A stretch of DNA of 64,000 nt from Paremcibacter congregatus (GTDB taxonomy: Bacteria > Pseudomonadota > Alphaproteobacteria > Sphingomonadales > Emcibacteraceae). The position numbers were made by a program, and so were the translations under genes. The notes beneath the pieces are model-generated. The model had not been told where the DNA came from. It worked only from the letters and a program-made list of their open reading frames with translations, and did no database searches. This document shows, in pieces, positions 19,209 to 28,364 of this stretch (its first letter is position 1; each line of letters begins with the position of its first letter). The DNA lies in contig NZ_CP041025.1 in NCBI RefSeq assembly GCF_006385135.1, forward strand, positions 3,813,501 to 3,877,500. Reading direction: 5' to 3'.

Positions 19209-20177
19209 ATGAAAACCTGGCAGTTCACAACAGAGGCATTCCCTGAATCCGAGCGTCAAAATGCCTGGCTTTCCGCTATGGACCGTCTGTGCCTGCCCCT
19301 TGGAAATCTGCCGAAAACTGACAATTTCCGTGGCAGTGTATCTTGCATCATTTCTCCTTTGGGGCTTGAATTCGCCCGGGTCGATGCCGACCCCCAGGAA
19401 ATTTCCGGACAATACCCCCCTCAGGAAGAAGCCATCTGGCTGACCCTGCTTCTGGAAGGCGAGGCAATGCTGATTCATGAAGAAAACAGCATCAAGCTTA
19501 TTCCCGACGACATCATATATGGTCCCACGGCTGTCGGGGCCACCTTGAAATTCACCAGCCGTTTCCGCCAGATATTCATCAAATTGCCCCGTCTGGCCAT
19601 TAACCCCCGCCTGATTTCTCCCTTGTCCCTGACCTTGGGACACTTGCCGGGCCAAAGCGGCATCAATCATGTGCTCTCGGGTATGCTGCGCGCGCTGGCC
19701 GATGGTCTGGATGATATCAATGACGCCCAGCTGCGACCTGTTGAACTGGCCCTGACCGAGCTTCTCCTGACCTGCATCGCCGAACAAAAGGGCATTCTCT
19801 CGATTGGCAATGCCGCCAATACAAGGGCCGATAACCTGCACCGCATCTGTCAAACCATCGAGACCCTGCTCGGCGATCCCGACCTCGCCCCGGCACAAGT
19901 GGCAGAAGCACACGGCGTCTCCTTGCGGTATATGCAGAAACTGTTCACACTGGCCGATAAAACATTCAGCAATTACGTCCGGACGCGCCGGCTTGAACGC
20001 TGCCGGGCGGACCTTGTCAGCCCCCTGTACAGCCAAATTTCCATTACAGAAATCTGTTTCCGGTGGGGGTTCAACAGTTCTGCTTATTTCAGCCGCTCTT
20101 TCCGTGACCTTTATGGCATTTCGCCTCGGGATTTTCGCCGCCAGCATACCCCGCAAGACCAGGACGAAACCGCTTGA
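19209..20177 (+). CDS. AraC-family transcriptional regulator
   Basis: This 322-residue regulator has an N-terminal cupin-like sensing domain and a C-terminal double HTH (about residues 220-320). The first HTH is around VAEAHGVSLRYMQKLF; the second includes ISITEICFRWGFNSSAYFSRSFRD and ends in GISPRDFR. It sits among the ring-oxygenase genes and is the leading candidate to bind the related elements at 11507, 20246 and 25191, two of which contain 20-bp-spaced repeats typical of AraC dimers. Activation by a pathway substrate is inference. Confidence 0.92.
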   Translation: MKTWQFTTEAFPESERQNAWLSAMDRLCLPLGNLPKTDNFRGSVSCIISPLGLEFARVDADPQEISGQYPPQEEAIWLTLLLEGEAMLIHEENSIKLIPDDIIYGPTAVGATLKFTSRFRQIFIKLPRLAINPRLISPLSLTLGHLPGQSGINHVLSGMLRALADGLDDINDAQLRPVELALTELLLTCIAEQKGILSIGNAANTRADNLHRICQTIETLLGDPDLAPAQVAEAHGVSLRYMQKLFTLADKTFSNYVRTRRLERCRADLVSPLYSQISITEICFRWGFNSSAYFSRSFRDLYGISPRDFRRQHTPQDQDETA

Positions 20178-20245
20178 TTTTCCCCATGTGAATCCGTCTC
20201 ATTTCTATGGCAAAAACATTGACCCTTCAGCAGATAACCGCTATT

Positions 20246-20284
20246 GTTTCATAGTGACAAATAATGTTTCATATAGCGATACGC
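20246..20284 (-). promoter_or_regulatory. Candidate shared operator, copy B (before cupin gene)
   Basis: On the plus strand TGTTTCATA occurs twice, at 20245 and 20265, exactly 20 bases apart. The second copy continues into TAGCGATACGC. Read on the minus strand the block matches 11507-11545 at 27 of 39 positions. It ends 41 bases before the cupin start. Confidence 0.5.
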
Positions 20285-20325
20285 ATGCCGCGCCGAGACG
20301 CCATGCGTCAGGGAGGTATCTTGAC

Positions 20326-20703
20326 ATGACTCAAAAAACACGGGTCTATAACTGGGATGATTTGCCAAAAGAAGTCGTACGGGACGGGGTTTCCCGCGCC
20401 GGTTTTCGCGGCGACAATGTGCTTATGGTCATGAACTGGCTTGAACCAGGCATGGAAACCAATCCCCACAGTCACCCTTTTGAGCAGGTTGCCTATATTG
20501 TTCAGGGCCGTATCCGCTTTCATGTCGCCGACGAAGTCATAGAAGGTGGCCCCGGCAGCATGATTCGCATTCCCCCCAATGTGGTGCATTACGGCGAGCC
20601 GATCGGAGACGAACCAGTGATGAATCTCGATATCTTTAGCCCCATCCGGGAAGATTATCGCCATCTGGTGGACTATCAGCAGCCCGACTTCGATCAGGAA
20701 TGA
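20326..20703 (+). CDS. Small cupin-domain protein
   Basis: A 125-residue single-cupin protein with the metal-binding first motif (NPHSHPFEQVAYIVQG) and a second motif around RIPPNVVHYGEPIGDEPV. Such proteins are small isomerases, dioxygenases or storage proteins in catabolic clusters. ATG 20326 has GGGAGG ten bases upstream; the frame is open far upstream but that part is a shadow of the AraC gene. Its stop overlaps or abuts the aldolase start, so the two are co-translated. Confidence 0.85.
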   Translation: MTQKTRVYNWDDLPKEVVRDGVSRAGFRGDNVLMVMNWLEPGMETNPHSHPFEQVAYIVQGRIRFHVADEVIEGGPGSMIRIPPNVVHYGEPIGDEPVMNLDIFSPIREDYRHLVDYQQPDFDQE

Positions 20704-20711
20704 GGCACATC

Positions 20712-21503
20712 ATGCAGCACTTCGCCCGCCAACACGCCCTGAAACAGCGCATCCGCAGCGGACAGCCCACTTGCGGGCTGTTCATAAAAATTCCCGCGCC
20801 GCAGATTATAGAACTCATGGCGGCGGCTGACTTTGACTTTCTGGTGCTCGACGCCGAACATGCGCCCTTTGGCGTCGACCGTCTTGACAGCTGTCTTCTG
20901 GCGGCCCGCGCCGTTGAAATTCCGGTGCTTGTCCGGGTGCCGGATCATCATCCATCCCACATCCAGAACGCTCTTGATCTAGGGGCCGCCGGGGTCATCA
21001 TTCCTCATATTACATCGGCTCAGGATGCCGGCGCCGCCGTATCCGCCGCCACGTATCGACAAGGCCGCCGCGGCTTCGCCGCCTCTCATCGGGCGGCCCG
21101 CTACGGCGCGTTAACCGCGGACGCCTACCGGGAAGCCAGCGATAACAGCACCATTATCATCGGCCAGATAGAAGATGCCGCCGCCGTGGACGCCATTGAT
21201 CAGATCGCCGCCATCCCTGGCCTTGATGCGCTGTTTATCGGATGTGCGGACTTGGCAGTGTCTTATGGTTTTAACCTCTCGGATACCAGCCGACTGGAGC
21301 ACCCAGTCCGTACCATCTGTGAAGCCGGCCGCACCCAGCAAAAAACACTGGGTATTTTCCTGCCCGACCTCGGCCAGGTTGCCGATTGGCATGCGAAAGG
21401 GATCAGCCTGTATTTTATCGCCAGCGATCAAACCCTTCTGACCCGTGCGGCAGATAACCTGAGCGCCGCGTTCAAAGACGCCTTTGCATCAAAGAACCCA
21501 TAA
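20712..21503 (+). CDS. HpcH/HpaI-family class II aldolase
   Basis: This roughly 263-residue enzyme shows the HpaI pattern: FLVLDAEHAPFG with the metal-binding Glu, LVRVPDHHP with the active-site Arg, and a late Asp in IGCADLAVSYG. HpaI-type aldolases split 4-hydroxy-2-oxo acids into pyruvate and an aldehyde, the usual last step of meta-cleavage. Two starts are possible: ATG 20700 overlapping the cupin stop, and ATG 20712 with GAGG seven bases upstream; the latter is chosen. It could finish the route begun by the Rieske and LigB enzymes. Confidence 0.88.
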   Translation: MQHFARQHALKQRIRSGQPTCGLFIKIPAPQIIELMAAADFDFLVLDAEHAPFGVDRLDSCLLAARAVEIPVLVRVPDHHPSHIQNALDLGAAGVIIPHITSAQDAGAAVSAATYRQGRRGFAASHRAARYGALTADAYREASDNSTIIIGQIEDAAAVDAIDQIAAIPGLDALFIGCADLAVSYGFNLSDTSRLEHPVRTICEAGRTQQKTLGIFLPDLGQVADWHAKGISLYFIASDQTLLTRAADNLSAAFKDAFASKNP

Positions 21504-21598
21504 CAAGCGAAAAATCCCGGCATCAGCTTTCTGTTTACCTGGATGTTCTTTGCCATTACACTCTGATTTCATTACAGTTATTTTGACCGAGGTTTATC

Positions 21599-22378
21599 AT
21601 GTCTGACAGTGCTCCGATCCAATCCGTCGCCACGACGCTCACCATTCTGGAGACCATGGCCCAGACAAACGGCCCTGTTGGCGTGAGCGAACTCGCCCGC
21701 GCTGTCGGGGCCACGAAACCCCGTATTTATCGCCATCTGCGCACTCTGGTAGACCATAATTATGTCATGCAGGACCCGGTCACCGAGAAATACCTTCTGA
21801 CGATCAAACTGTTCCATATCGGCCAATCCGTTGCCGGGCAGATTGAATTTCTGTCCGAAGCCCGCCGCATCATGCCGGCCCTGCGCCAGCAGGTCAACCA
21901 GACCGTCAGCGTTGGTCAAATCGAAGAAACCGGAGTCCGCATTCTGGACATCATCAAAAGCCGGTCTGAAATTGAAATTACATCGCCGCCGGGCACCTTG
22001 TTTGATTTCCACTCGTCCGCCCAGGGGAAAATCGCCCTGGCCTTCGGCCCACAACATCTCTGGGACCAGACAAAAGACCAAGCCCTGAGACAATGGACAC
22101 ACAAAACCATCACTGATATTCCCCAACTTGAAACAGAAATTGACCTGATCCGCACACAAGGCTGGGCCGTCGCCCCCGAAGAAGCCCTCATCGGCATCAA
22201 TGCCCTTGCTGCGCCGGTTTTTGAACGGTCCGGAGTCCTCGCCGGGACCATCAGCATCGTCGGCTCCGTGCAGCATATCACCCCGCAACCCGCCCCCTCT
22301 CTCATCGATGCCATTCAGGCAGCCGCCCATCAGGTGTCCCTGCGCCTTGGCCATACCGGTGCGCGTCTTCCCGCCTGA
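21599..22378 (+). CDS. IclR-family transcriptional regulator
   Basis: This 259-residue regulator has an N-terminal winged HTH (about residues 8-65: VGVSELARAVGATKPRIYRHLRTL) and a C-terminal effector domain with the family's QGKIALAF and GINALAAPVFE segments. IclR proteins commonly control aromatic-acid and glyoxylate pathways. GAGG lies seven bases before the start. It is transcribed alone and could control the oxygenase cluster together with, or instead of, the AraC protein. Confidence 0.9.
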   Translation: MSDSAPIQSVATTLTILETMAQTNGPVGVSELARAVGATKPRIYRHLRTLVDHNYVMQDPVTEKYLLTIKLFHIGQSVAGQIEFLSEARRIMPALRQQVNQTVSVGQIEETGVRILDIIKSRSEIEITSPPGTLFDFHSSAQGKIALAFGPQHLWDQTKDQALRQWTHKTITDIPQLETEIDLIRTQGWAVAPEEALIGINALAAPVFERSGVLAGTISIVGSVQHITPQPAPSLIDAIQAAAHQVSLRLGHTGARLPA

Positions 22379-22557
22379 TCCCCGGAGTAACAGAATTTGC
22401 GTGTCACAAAACAAATATACGTGCGCCAGGGTGAAAGCGCCCGACCACATCCGGCCTTATAATTTCCCGACACGGCGCGCCCACCATGCCCGACGGAAAT
22501 ATCATGCCCCGTCACAGCTATGAGCTTGCGCCATCTGGATTTAATATGATATAAAAG

Positions 22558-22569
22558 TTAAACGTTTAA
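22558..22569 (+). promoter_or_regulatory. LacI-type operator TTAAACGTTTAA (before VOC gene)
   Basis: A perfect 12-base palindrome identical to those at 28527 and 33542 and close to those at 28365 and 31075. Its central CG and AT-rich arms are typical of LacI/GalR operators. It overlaps an upstream in-frame ATG of the VOC gene, so transcription probably begins close by or downstream. Confidence 0.65.
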
Positions 22570-22604
22570 TGATTTTTATGTCCCGTTTGCGAGGAGAGCG
22601 TTTC

Positions 22605-23111
22605 TTGACCGAGACAACACAAAATTACGAGGTTCATCCCCCGCGCCAGCGCTGGACTCATCTGGCGCTGATCGTCAAGGACATCAATGCGTCGATCGCC
22701 TGGTATGAAAAACACACGCATATGTCTCTTCTCAGCCGCACCGAAGATGAAAACGGCTATGGCGCCTGGCTTGGTGATCCTTCCGACCCGGCCCAGGCCG
22801 ACTCCCCCTTTATTTTGGTTATGGCGCAGTTTTTCGAGGGCAAAGATCCTTTTGCCCCGGCCAATCATGGCATTCTTGGCCCCTTTGCCCATATCGGAAT
22901 AGAGGTTATCGCACGGGAAGACATTGACCGGATTGCAGAAACCGCGAAGCAGGAAGGTTGTCTGGCCCTGCCCCCCACACAAATGCCCCCGCCCATCGGC
23001 TATATCTGTTTTCTGAAAGATCCTGATGGCAATAATGTCGAATTCTCGTATGATCAGGGCGTTTATGAAGAAGCCAGAAAAATATGGGGATCCCATGACA
23101 ACGCCTCGTGA
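22605..23111 (+). CDS. VOC-family protein
   Basis: A roughly 168-residue glyoxalase-fold protein (HLALIVKDINASIAWYEKHT, then CFLKDPDGNNVEFSYDQG). The frame is open back to ATG 22569, but that codon overlaps a LacI-type operator. TTG 22605, eight bases after AGGAG, is therefore the better start; this remains uncertain. Its end overlaps the next gene by 17 bases. Placement under a LacI-type operator ties it to the sugar-like uptake genes around 25.8-33.5 kb. The reaction is unknown. Confidence 0.8.
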   Translation: MTETTQNYEVHPPRQRWTHLALIVKDINASIAWYEKHTHMSLLSRTEDENGYGAWLGDPSDPAQADSPFILVMAQFFEGKDPFAPANHGILGPFAHIGIEVIAREDIDRIAETAKQEGCLALPPTQMPPPIGYICFLKDPDGNNVEFSYDQGVYEEARKIWGSHDNAS

Positions 23112-23478
23112 CATCGCGCTCAGCTATCTCGCCGCTTTCTCCTCCGGCAATCCGGAGGAAGTGGCCGCCCATGTCACCAAGGATTTTCAAAACAACCAGA
23201 TGGGCGTCTTCGGCAGCTGTTTCTCTGGGCGGGACCTTTACCTGGAACGCCTGAAAGGCTACCTTTCCAGCTTCCGGAATCTCCACTATACGACCGAAGA
23301 TGTCATCGTTGACGGCAACAAGGTTGTTATTGCCTATCACATGACCGCGGAAAACAATCAGCAGCCTCTCAACATCAAGGGGGTCATGATCATCACCACC
23401 ACAGATGGTCTGGTCAGTATCCGCAGCGATTATTGGGACGGTCTCACCTACCTGAAACAAACCGGCATCGGCCTATAA
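23095..23478 (+). CDS. SnoaL/NTF2-like small protein
   Basis: A 127-residue protein whose pattern (RDIALSYLAAFSSGNPEEVAAHV at the start and alternating strands ending near IRSDYWDGLTYLKQTG) matches the SnoaL-like/NTF2 cone fold, used by small isomerases, hydratases and cyclases. ATG 23095 follows GGGGA and lies inside the end of the VOC gene. The longer frame from 23026 only shadows that gene. It probably acts on the same metabolite as the VOC protein. Confidence 0.75.
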   Translation: MTTPRDIALSYLAAFSSGNPEEVAAHVTKDFQNNQMGVFGSCFSGRDLYLERLKGYLSSFRNLHYTTEDVIVDGNKVVIAYHMTAENNQQPLNIKGVMIITTTDGLVSIRSDYWDGLTYLKQTGIGL

Positions 23479-23527
23479 ACCGACGCCGGACTCGTCCTTC
23501 TTCAGGTTCTTTGCTATAAGACCACAT

Positions 23528-24916
23528 TTATAAAACCGGCCAGGGGGAAACGAAGGGCACCTTGCTGCGCGCAATAACCCTTTCGCCACATCGTTGAACA
23601 TTGGCATAGAGTTCGTCTTCATCAATCATGGTCGAATGATAATTATCGATCACCCGCACGCCATCCACCCAGACACTATGTACACCGCGTCCGTCGGCCG
23701 ACCAGATCAGTTGATTGACAATACTAAGCAACGGCCGCCATTCCGGGCGGTCGGTGTCATGACACACGAAGTCCGCCTTCTTACCCGCTTCCAGTGACCC
23801 GATCCGGTCCGCCATTCCCATGCCTTTGGCGCCATTCAGCGTCAACATGGACAGCGCCTCATGCGCCGGAAAAACCCGGGTATCCAGATGTGTATCCTTG
23901 AACAGGGCCGCCACCAGCTGGGCCGAATGCATGATGTCGGCGTCATAACCATCCGTACCCAGCATCATATTGACTCCCTCTGCCGCCATTTCCGGGAAAC
24001 GTCCGACACTGGTGATGCCAAAAACCCCCTTCAGGGCCGGCAGGGGACAAAAAATCACATTCGTACCGCTGTCCGCGATCAGCTGTCGTTCACTTTCATC
24101 AATATGCGCCACATGAGTCAGGCAGATATTATCACCCAACACCCCAAGATCGGCCAGATGTTCGATGGGACGGCGGCCATATGTCTCAAGAAACCAGTCC
24201 GGGTCATCCTTGTAGGGGCTCATATGCGCTGAGATGCCCAAACCCTTGTCATCTGCAATCTGTTTCGCGGCCAGCCATACTTCGTCCGAGTTTGTCGAAT
24301 GCCCGATCAGCAATGGCCAGGCGGAAATCCGGGCGTCCTCCCCTGCAGGGTAGCGGGCCACTTCATCTTCAAGCTGTCGTATTGCCTCCCGGTTCAGTTT
24401 GGCCTGGTCTTCTGACGCATCATAGGCGCGACCGCCGACCCAGGCACCGACACGCCCCCGAATGCCGAGACTGTCAACCCCCTCAACCACTTCATCAAGA
24501 TAACGAACGGTACCGGCCTCGATAAAACTCGTCGCCCCCGAACGCAGCATTTCAAGCGCCGCCAGCTGGGCGGAGACTTTTTCATCTTCCGGGCCATGCG
24601 CCTCATAACGGGGCAACACCCATTTGGTCAGTTTTTCTGCCGGCGGACAATGAATATCGTCCGGCACATAATTTCGCGTCAAGGGATCGCCTGTGACATG
24701 AATATGGCTGTTGACGAATCCAGGCGAGATCACAAACCGACGCCCATCAATGACATGGTCTGACCGATACTTCTGCTCGATTTCCTGTCGGGGTCCCACC
24801 GCCGTGATCTGAGATCCCGTTATCGCCAAGGCCCCATCCATATAAACCCGACGTTCCGCGTCCATGGTAATTATTTTCGCCCCGGTGATTAACGTATCAA
24901 CAACTGTACAAGACAT
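23528..24916 (-). CDS. Amidohydrolase (chlorohydrolase/deaminase type)
   Basis: A 462-residue metal-dependent amidohydrolase of the TrzN/AtzA/guanine-deaminase-like group. It has the N-terminal metal site (VNSHIHVTGDP), a central His (SAHMSPYKDD and THVAHIDESE) and the late Asp in LGTDGYDADIMHS. Such enzymes deaminate or dechlorinate heterocycles or hydrolyse amides. The start is set at 24916 (SCTVVDTLI); a longer in-frame start at 24973 has no ribosome-binding site. It converges on the NTF2-like gene and is divergent from the flavin reductase across a region bearing the shared operator. Confidence 0.87.
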   Translation of the reverse strand: MSCTVVDTLITGAKIITMDAERRVYMDGALAITGSQITAVGPRQEIEQKYRSDHVIDGRRFVISPGFVNSHIHVTGDPLTRNYVPDDIHCPPAEKLTKWVLPRYEAHGPEDEKVSAQLAALEMLRSGATSFIEAGTVRYLDEVVEGVDSLGIRGRVGAWVGGRAYDASEDQAKLNREAIRQLEDEVARYPAGEDARISAWPLLIGHSTNSDEVWLAAKQIADDKGLGISAHMSPYKDDPDWFLETYGRRPIEHLADLGVLGDNICLTHVAHIDESERQLIADSGTNVIFCPLPALKGVFGITSVGRFPEMAAEGVNMMLGTDGYDADIMHSAQLVAALFKDTHLDTRVFPAHEALSMLTLNGAKGMGMADRIGSLEAGKKADFVCHDTDRPEWRPLLSIVNQLIWSADGRGVHSVWVDGVRVIDNYHSTMIDEDELYANVQRCGERVIARSKVPFVSPWPVL

Positions 24917-25237
24917 TCTTTCTTTCGCCCTTTTTAAACAGAGGCCTTTACATGAAAGCCGTGCTTCCGGCATAGCAACAGCACGACATCATTTCAAGAC
25001 ACATATGGTCAGCATCCGACAAACGAATGCGCTCCCCCCTCAACAGATCACGTTCCCACCGGGAGTTTCCCCGGCTTTTTTATTACAGTCATCATAGCTT
25101 ATTCCAGGTCAGGCACTTGACCGTGTACGCACATATACTTGTCACGCCGTGCAGATCAACCTCATGAATTGATTAAGATATTACAATAGGTTAGCATATC
25201 ATGAACTTGAGAAACATATCATAAAAAAGGCTTGTCC
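24917..25237. other. Divergent promoter region, no gene
   Basis: These 321 bases separate the amidohydrolase and flavin-reductase starts. The part next to the reductase is AT-rich and contains the 20-bp-spaced CATATCAT repeats. No coding frame with a ribosome-binding site was found. Confidence 0.6.
25191..25225 (+). promoter_or_regulatory. Candidate shared operator, copy C (before flavin reductase)
   Basis: CATATCATGAA (25195-25205) and CATATCATAAA (25215-25225) are direct repeats 20 bases apart. The preceding TTAGCATATC resembles TTAGCGTATC at copy A (11504-11513), and 18 of the first 32 positions agree. It ends 12 bases before the flavin-reductase start, so its role could be repression or overlap with a promoter. 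Confidence 0.45.
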
Positions 25238-25714
25238 ATGTCAAAAATTGAACCTGCTGCATTACGGTCTGCACTGGGGCGTTACCCCACCGGCGTTGCC
25301 GTTGTCACCACAACCAATGCCTCCCATCAGCCCGTCGGCATGACCATCAACAGTTTCGCCAGCGTGTCCCTAGATCCGCCGCTTATTCTGTGGAGCATTG
25401 ATCGGCAATCAGATCTCTTCGACGTCTTCACCGGGGCCAATTATTACGCGCTTCATGTCCTGGGTCAGAACCAGCAGGATCTGTCCAATCACTTTGCCTC
25501 CCCGGGGGAAGATAAATTTACCAACCTGACCCCTGAAGAAGGTCTGGAAGGGGTGCCCCTTTTACCGGACCATATCGCACGCTTTCAATGCCGGATTGTT
25601 GCGCGTCATGAAGGCGGCGATCATGTAATTTTAGTCGGACATATACACGACATTAGACAAAATGACGGCGCTCCCCTTGTGTTTCACGATAGCCGTTACA
25701 CCTCGTTGGTCTGA
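25238..25714 (+). CDS. Flavin reductase-like FMN/FAD-binding protein
   Basis: This 158-residue protein matches the HpaC/flavin-reductase domain (RSALGRYPTGVAVVTT, TINSFASVSLDPPLILWSI, FQCRIVARHEGGDH). These proteins give reduced flavin to a two-component monooxygenase. No large monooxygenase partner lies beside it, so it may serve a partner elsewhere or be a relative with another flavin role. AAAAAAGG lies seven bases before the start, and a terminator follows the stop. Confidence 0.88.
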   Translation: MSKIEPAALRSALGRYPTGVAVVTTTNASHQPVGMTINSFASVSLDPPLILWSIDRQSDLFDVFTGANYYALHVLGQNQQDLSNHFASPGEDKFTNLTPEEGLEGVPLLPDHIARFQCRIVARHEGGDHVILVGHIHDIRQNDGAPLVFHDSRYTSLV

Positions 25715-25757
25715 ACCAATCCGCCCCTGACATCACAAATATCCGGCACAAAAAAAA

Positions 25758-25780
25758 CCCCCGAAACACCGGGGGCTTTT
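25758..25780. terminator. Bidirectional Rho-independent terminator
   Basis: A six-base GC stem (CCCCCG at 25758-25763 with CGGGGG at 25770-25775) has an A-run on its left and CTTTT on its right. It can stop both the flavin-reductase transcript and the convergent TonB-receptor transcript. Confidence 0.8.
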
Positions 25781-25854
25781 ATGTATCTGCTGTTCTCAAA
25801 ATCAATGCGGTCCCTTGAAAAGCCAAAGCTTTAAGAGGGACCGCGACGCCCGCC

Positions 25855-28113
25855 TCAGAAAGTGACTTTAACGCTGCCCACAACTTCCCGGGGAGGAATA
25901 TATTCCTCACTGGTCCGGTAAGACCCGTAAGGATTGGTAAAGCGAGAATTCACCCCGTCCTTGTCAAACAAATTACTGGCCGTAAGGGAGAAACTGAACC
26001 TGCTGTCAAACGGCTTATACTGCACATTAAGATTCACAATGTTATAGCTCGGCACCTTGTCCACCGTCGGATTGTTGAACACCCGATATTCAAAATCGCC
26101 GCGATATACATAGTCTCCCCGGACAGTCAAATCCCCCTTGTTCGTAATTTCCGTTGCATAAGTAAGGCTCATCCGACTGGTCAGGCTTACCAGTTTCGCC
26201 GGCTCGTTGCCGTTCAGGTTCCGCAGCAGCCCAATACGACCGGGAACATTATACTCAAAGCCTCTTTCTGCGACTTCCGCCACATCAATGGCGTAAAAAT
26301 CTTCGGTAAATTCACCATCAAGCGCCGCCACAAAGCCATCCAGACGCAGCTTGTCGGAAATCAGCCAGGAAAATTCAGCCTCTACCCCATAGATATGTGC
26401 GCCCGGTATATTGTCCGCCCCGCCGGAGAAAGGAAAAGCGTCCTCGGCGATAAACTGATAATCCTCATAGTCATAATAGAAAGCGGCAATATTCAAACGC
26501 ATGCGCTTATCAAAGAATTTATTCTTCGACCCAATTTCGTAGGATCGAACCGTTTCCGGTTTGAAATTAAACGGCACATTGTAAGCATTTTGCGACCCAC
26601 TATTGTTGCCGCCGTTGCGGTAACCTGTCGACGCCAAAACATATACGACATTATCTTCGCTCAACGAAATGTCGAACCCGGCCTTCCAGGTAAAGGCATT
26701 ATGTGATGTGTCAACCACCACAGGCGGACCAAAGAAACCATAAAAGACGCTGGCGTCACTATGGGATTTATCATTTTGATAACGCATTCCGCCGGTGAAA
26801 GACAACCAGTCCGTCAACGACCAGGTCAGCTGGCCGTAGACAGCAGAATCTTTCCGGGTGACCGTATCTGTGGTCTGGAAATTCAGATTGGCCGGGAAAC
26901 TGGTGGGTGGGCTGGACGGGACATCAAGATCTCCCGGCCCCGCCGGCGTAGTGCTGACCAGTTCCAGGATATCCTGATAATTCTTATGCCAGAGATAATA
27001 GCCCCCCACAGTCCACTGAACCGGACCATCGTCATCCGATGACAAGTTGATTTCCTGTGAGAACGCCTTGGAATTATTGTCCCATAACGGCACCACATCA
27101 TAAAAACCGGCCGTGGCGAAATCCAGACGATCCGCGTCAACCGTCTGATGTTTTTCCAGATACTGGTAACTCGTCAGGGATTTAAGAGCCCCAATTGGCG
27201 TTTTCCATTCGACAACTGCATAATATTGCGAGTTATACAGTTCAAACGTACTGGCGTAATCCTGGGTCAAGACCCGGGCATCAGCAATCGGGTCGTCCAC
27301 ACTTTTCGCCGCCGCTCCATGCTGCTCCGAATCCTGCCAGAACCCTGTCAATAATACGGAAATATCCTCGGCTGGTTCCCAGGCCAGAGCAAGTTTTCCG
27401 GTGACTGAATTTGCATCATCCAGATCGTAGTCTTCAATTCCGGTAACTTTGGCGAAGCCATCGCGGGAATGTTTCTGCAAGGAAGCACGCACCGCCATTG
27501 TATCACTTAAAGGAATATTCAGATGTCCACGCGCCTTAACCAGATTATAGGTGCCCAGACTGATCTCACCACCACCGCTAAATCCATTAAGATCCGGCTT
27601 CTTGGTCACGACATTAATGGCGCCACCTGTTGTGTTCTGGCCAAATTCCGTGCCTTGAGGTCCGCGAAACACCTCGACCCGTTCCAGCTCCCCAAGGTCC
27701 ATGCCGATCGCCAGTGGATTGGCGATATAGACACCATCCACATAGAACAGGACACCAGGTTGCGTACTCAGGTTTTGTGATGTTTCCCAGCCAACCCCCC
27801 GAATGGCGACAACCCGGCCGGCGCCGTCATTCTTGGTGATGTTCAGCCCCGGTACAAAACCGTTGAAATCATCCATTTTCATTACATTATTGCTGTCCAG
27901 GGTATCCCCCGAGGCAACCGAAACGGCCACCAGTGCATTTTGCAGAGCCACATCGCGTTTTCGCGCTGTAACCGTTATTTCCTCCAGAACCAGCGGCCCC
28001 TCGGCTGCCGCATCCGCCTCCGCGGCGACGACAGCGCCCCCGGTCAGCATCGCCCCCCAGGACACTCCCGCCAGGATACTGGCTTTTATTACTTCTGACT
28101 TGTACTTACGCAT
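25855..28113 (-). CDS. TonB-dependent outer-membrane receptor (LacI regulon)
   Basis: This 752-residue receptor has a signal peptide (about residues 1-32, ending GGAVVAAEA), a TonB box (LEEITVTARKR), a plug with the signature VEVFRGPQGTEFGQNTTGG, and a beta-barrel ending VGSVKVTF. The start is 28113, with AGGGAG seven bases upstream; upstream in-frame starts at 28119 and 28149 are less well placed. Two LacI-type operators lie in the 456 bases before it, so it is probably a substrate-induced importer for the sugar-like compound handled by the adjacent kinase genes. Confidence 0.92.
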   Translation of the reverse strand: MRKYKSEVIKASILAGVSWGAMLTGGAVVAAEADAAAEGPLVLEEITVTARKRDVALQNALVAVSVASGDTLDSNNVMKMDDFNGFVPGLNITKNDGAGRVVAIRGVGWETSQNLSTQPGVLFYVDGVYIANPLAIGMDLGELERVEVFRGPQGTEFGQNTTGGAINVVTKKPDLNGFSGGGEISLGTYNLVKARGHLNIPLSDTMAVRASLQKHSRDGFAKVTGIEDYDLDDANSVTGKLALAWEPAEDISVLLTGFWQDSEQHGAAAKSVDDPIADARVLTQDYASTFELYNSQYYAVVEWKTPIGALKSLTSYQYLEKHQTVDADRLDFATAGFYDVVPLWDNNSKAFSQEINLSSDDDGPVQWTVGGYYLWHKNYQDILELVSTTPAGPGDLDVPSSPPTSFPANLNFQTTDTVTRKDSAVYGQLTWSLTDWLSFTGGMRYQNDKSHSDASVFYGFFGPPVVVDTSHNAFTWKAGFDISLSEDNVVYVLASTGYRNGGNNSGSQNAYNVPFNFKPETVRSYEIGSKNKFFDKRMRLNIAAFYYDYEDYQFIAEDAFPFSGGADNIPGAHIYGVEAEFSWLISDKLRLDGFVAALDGEFTEDFYAIDVAEVAERGFEYNVPGRIGLLRNLNGNEPAKLVSLTSRMSLTYATEITNKGDLTVRGDYVYRGDFEYRVFNNPTVDKVPSYNIVNLNVQYKPFDSRFSFSLTASNLFDKDGVNSRFTNPYGSYRTSEEYIPPREVVGSVKVTF

Positions 28114-28364
28114 CTCCATTCTCCCTGAATATATATTCATAACTCCCAAGACCAGCGTTATCTAGATCAACGCCACTGCAGTACGCCTTCTATGCCTATA
28201 GGGAAGGGGATATTTTTTCTTATCAGTTTCCCGGTCCTCAAATAACAGTGACCGTAACTTCCCAGGCATTGCGTTCCGGGCCTCCGCCCGTCACGACATT
28301 TCACATTTGGCAATAATTTTCCGAGATCCTCACCCCAGGATACGGGCCATTGACAAAATATAAC

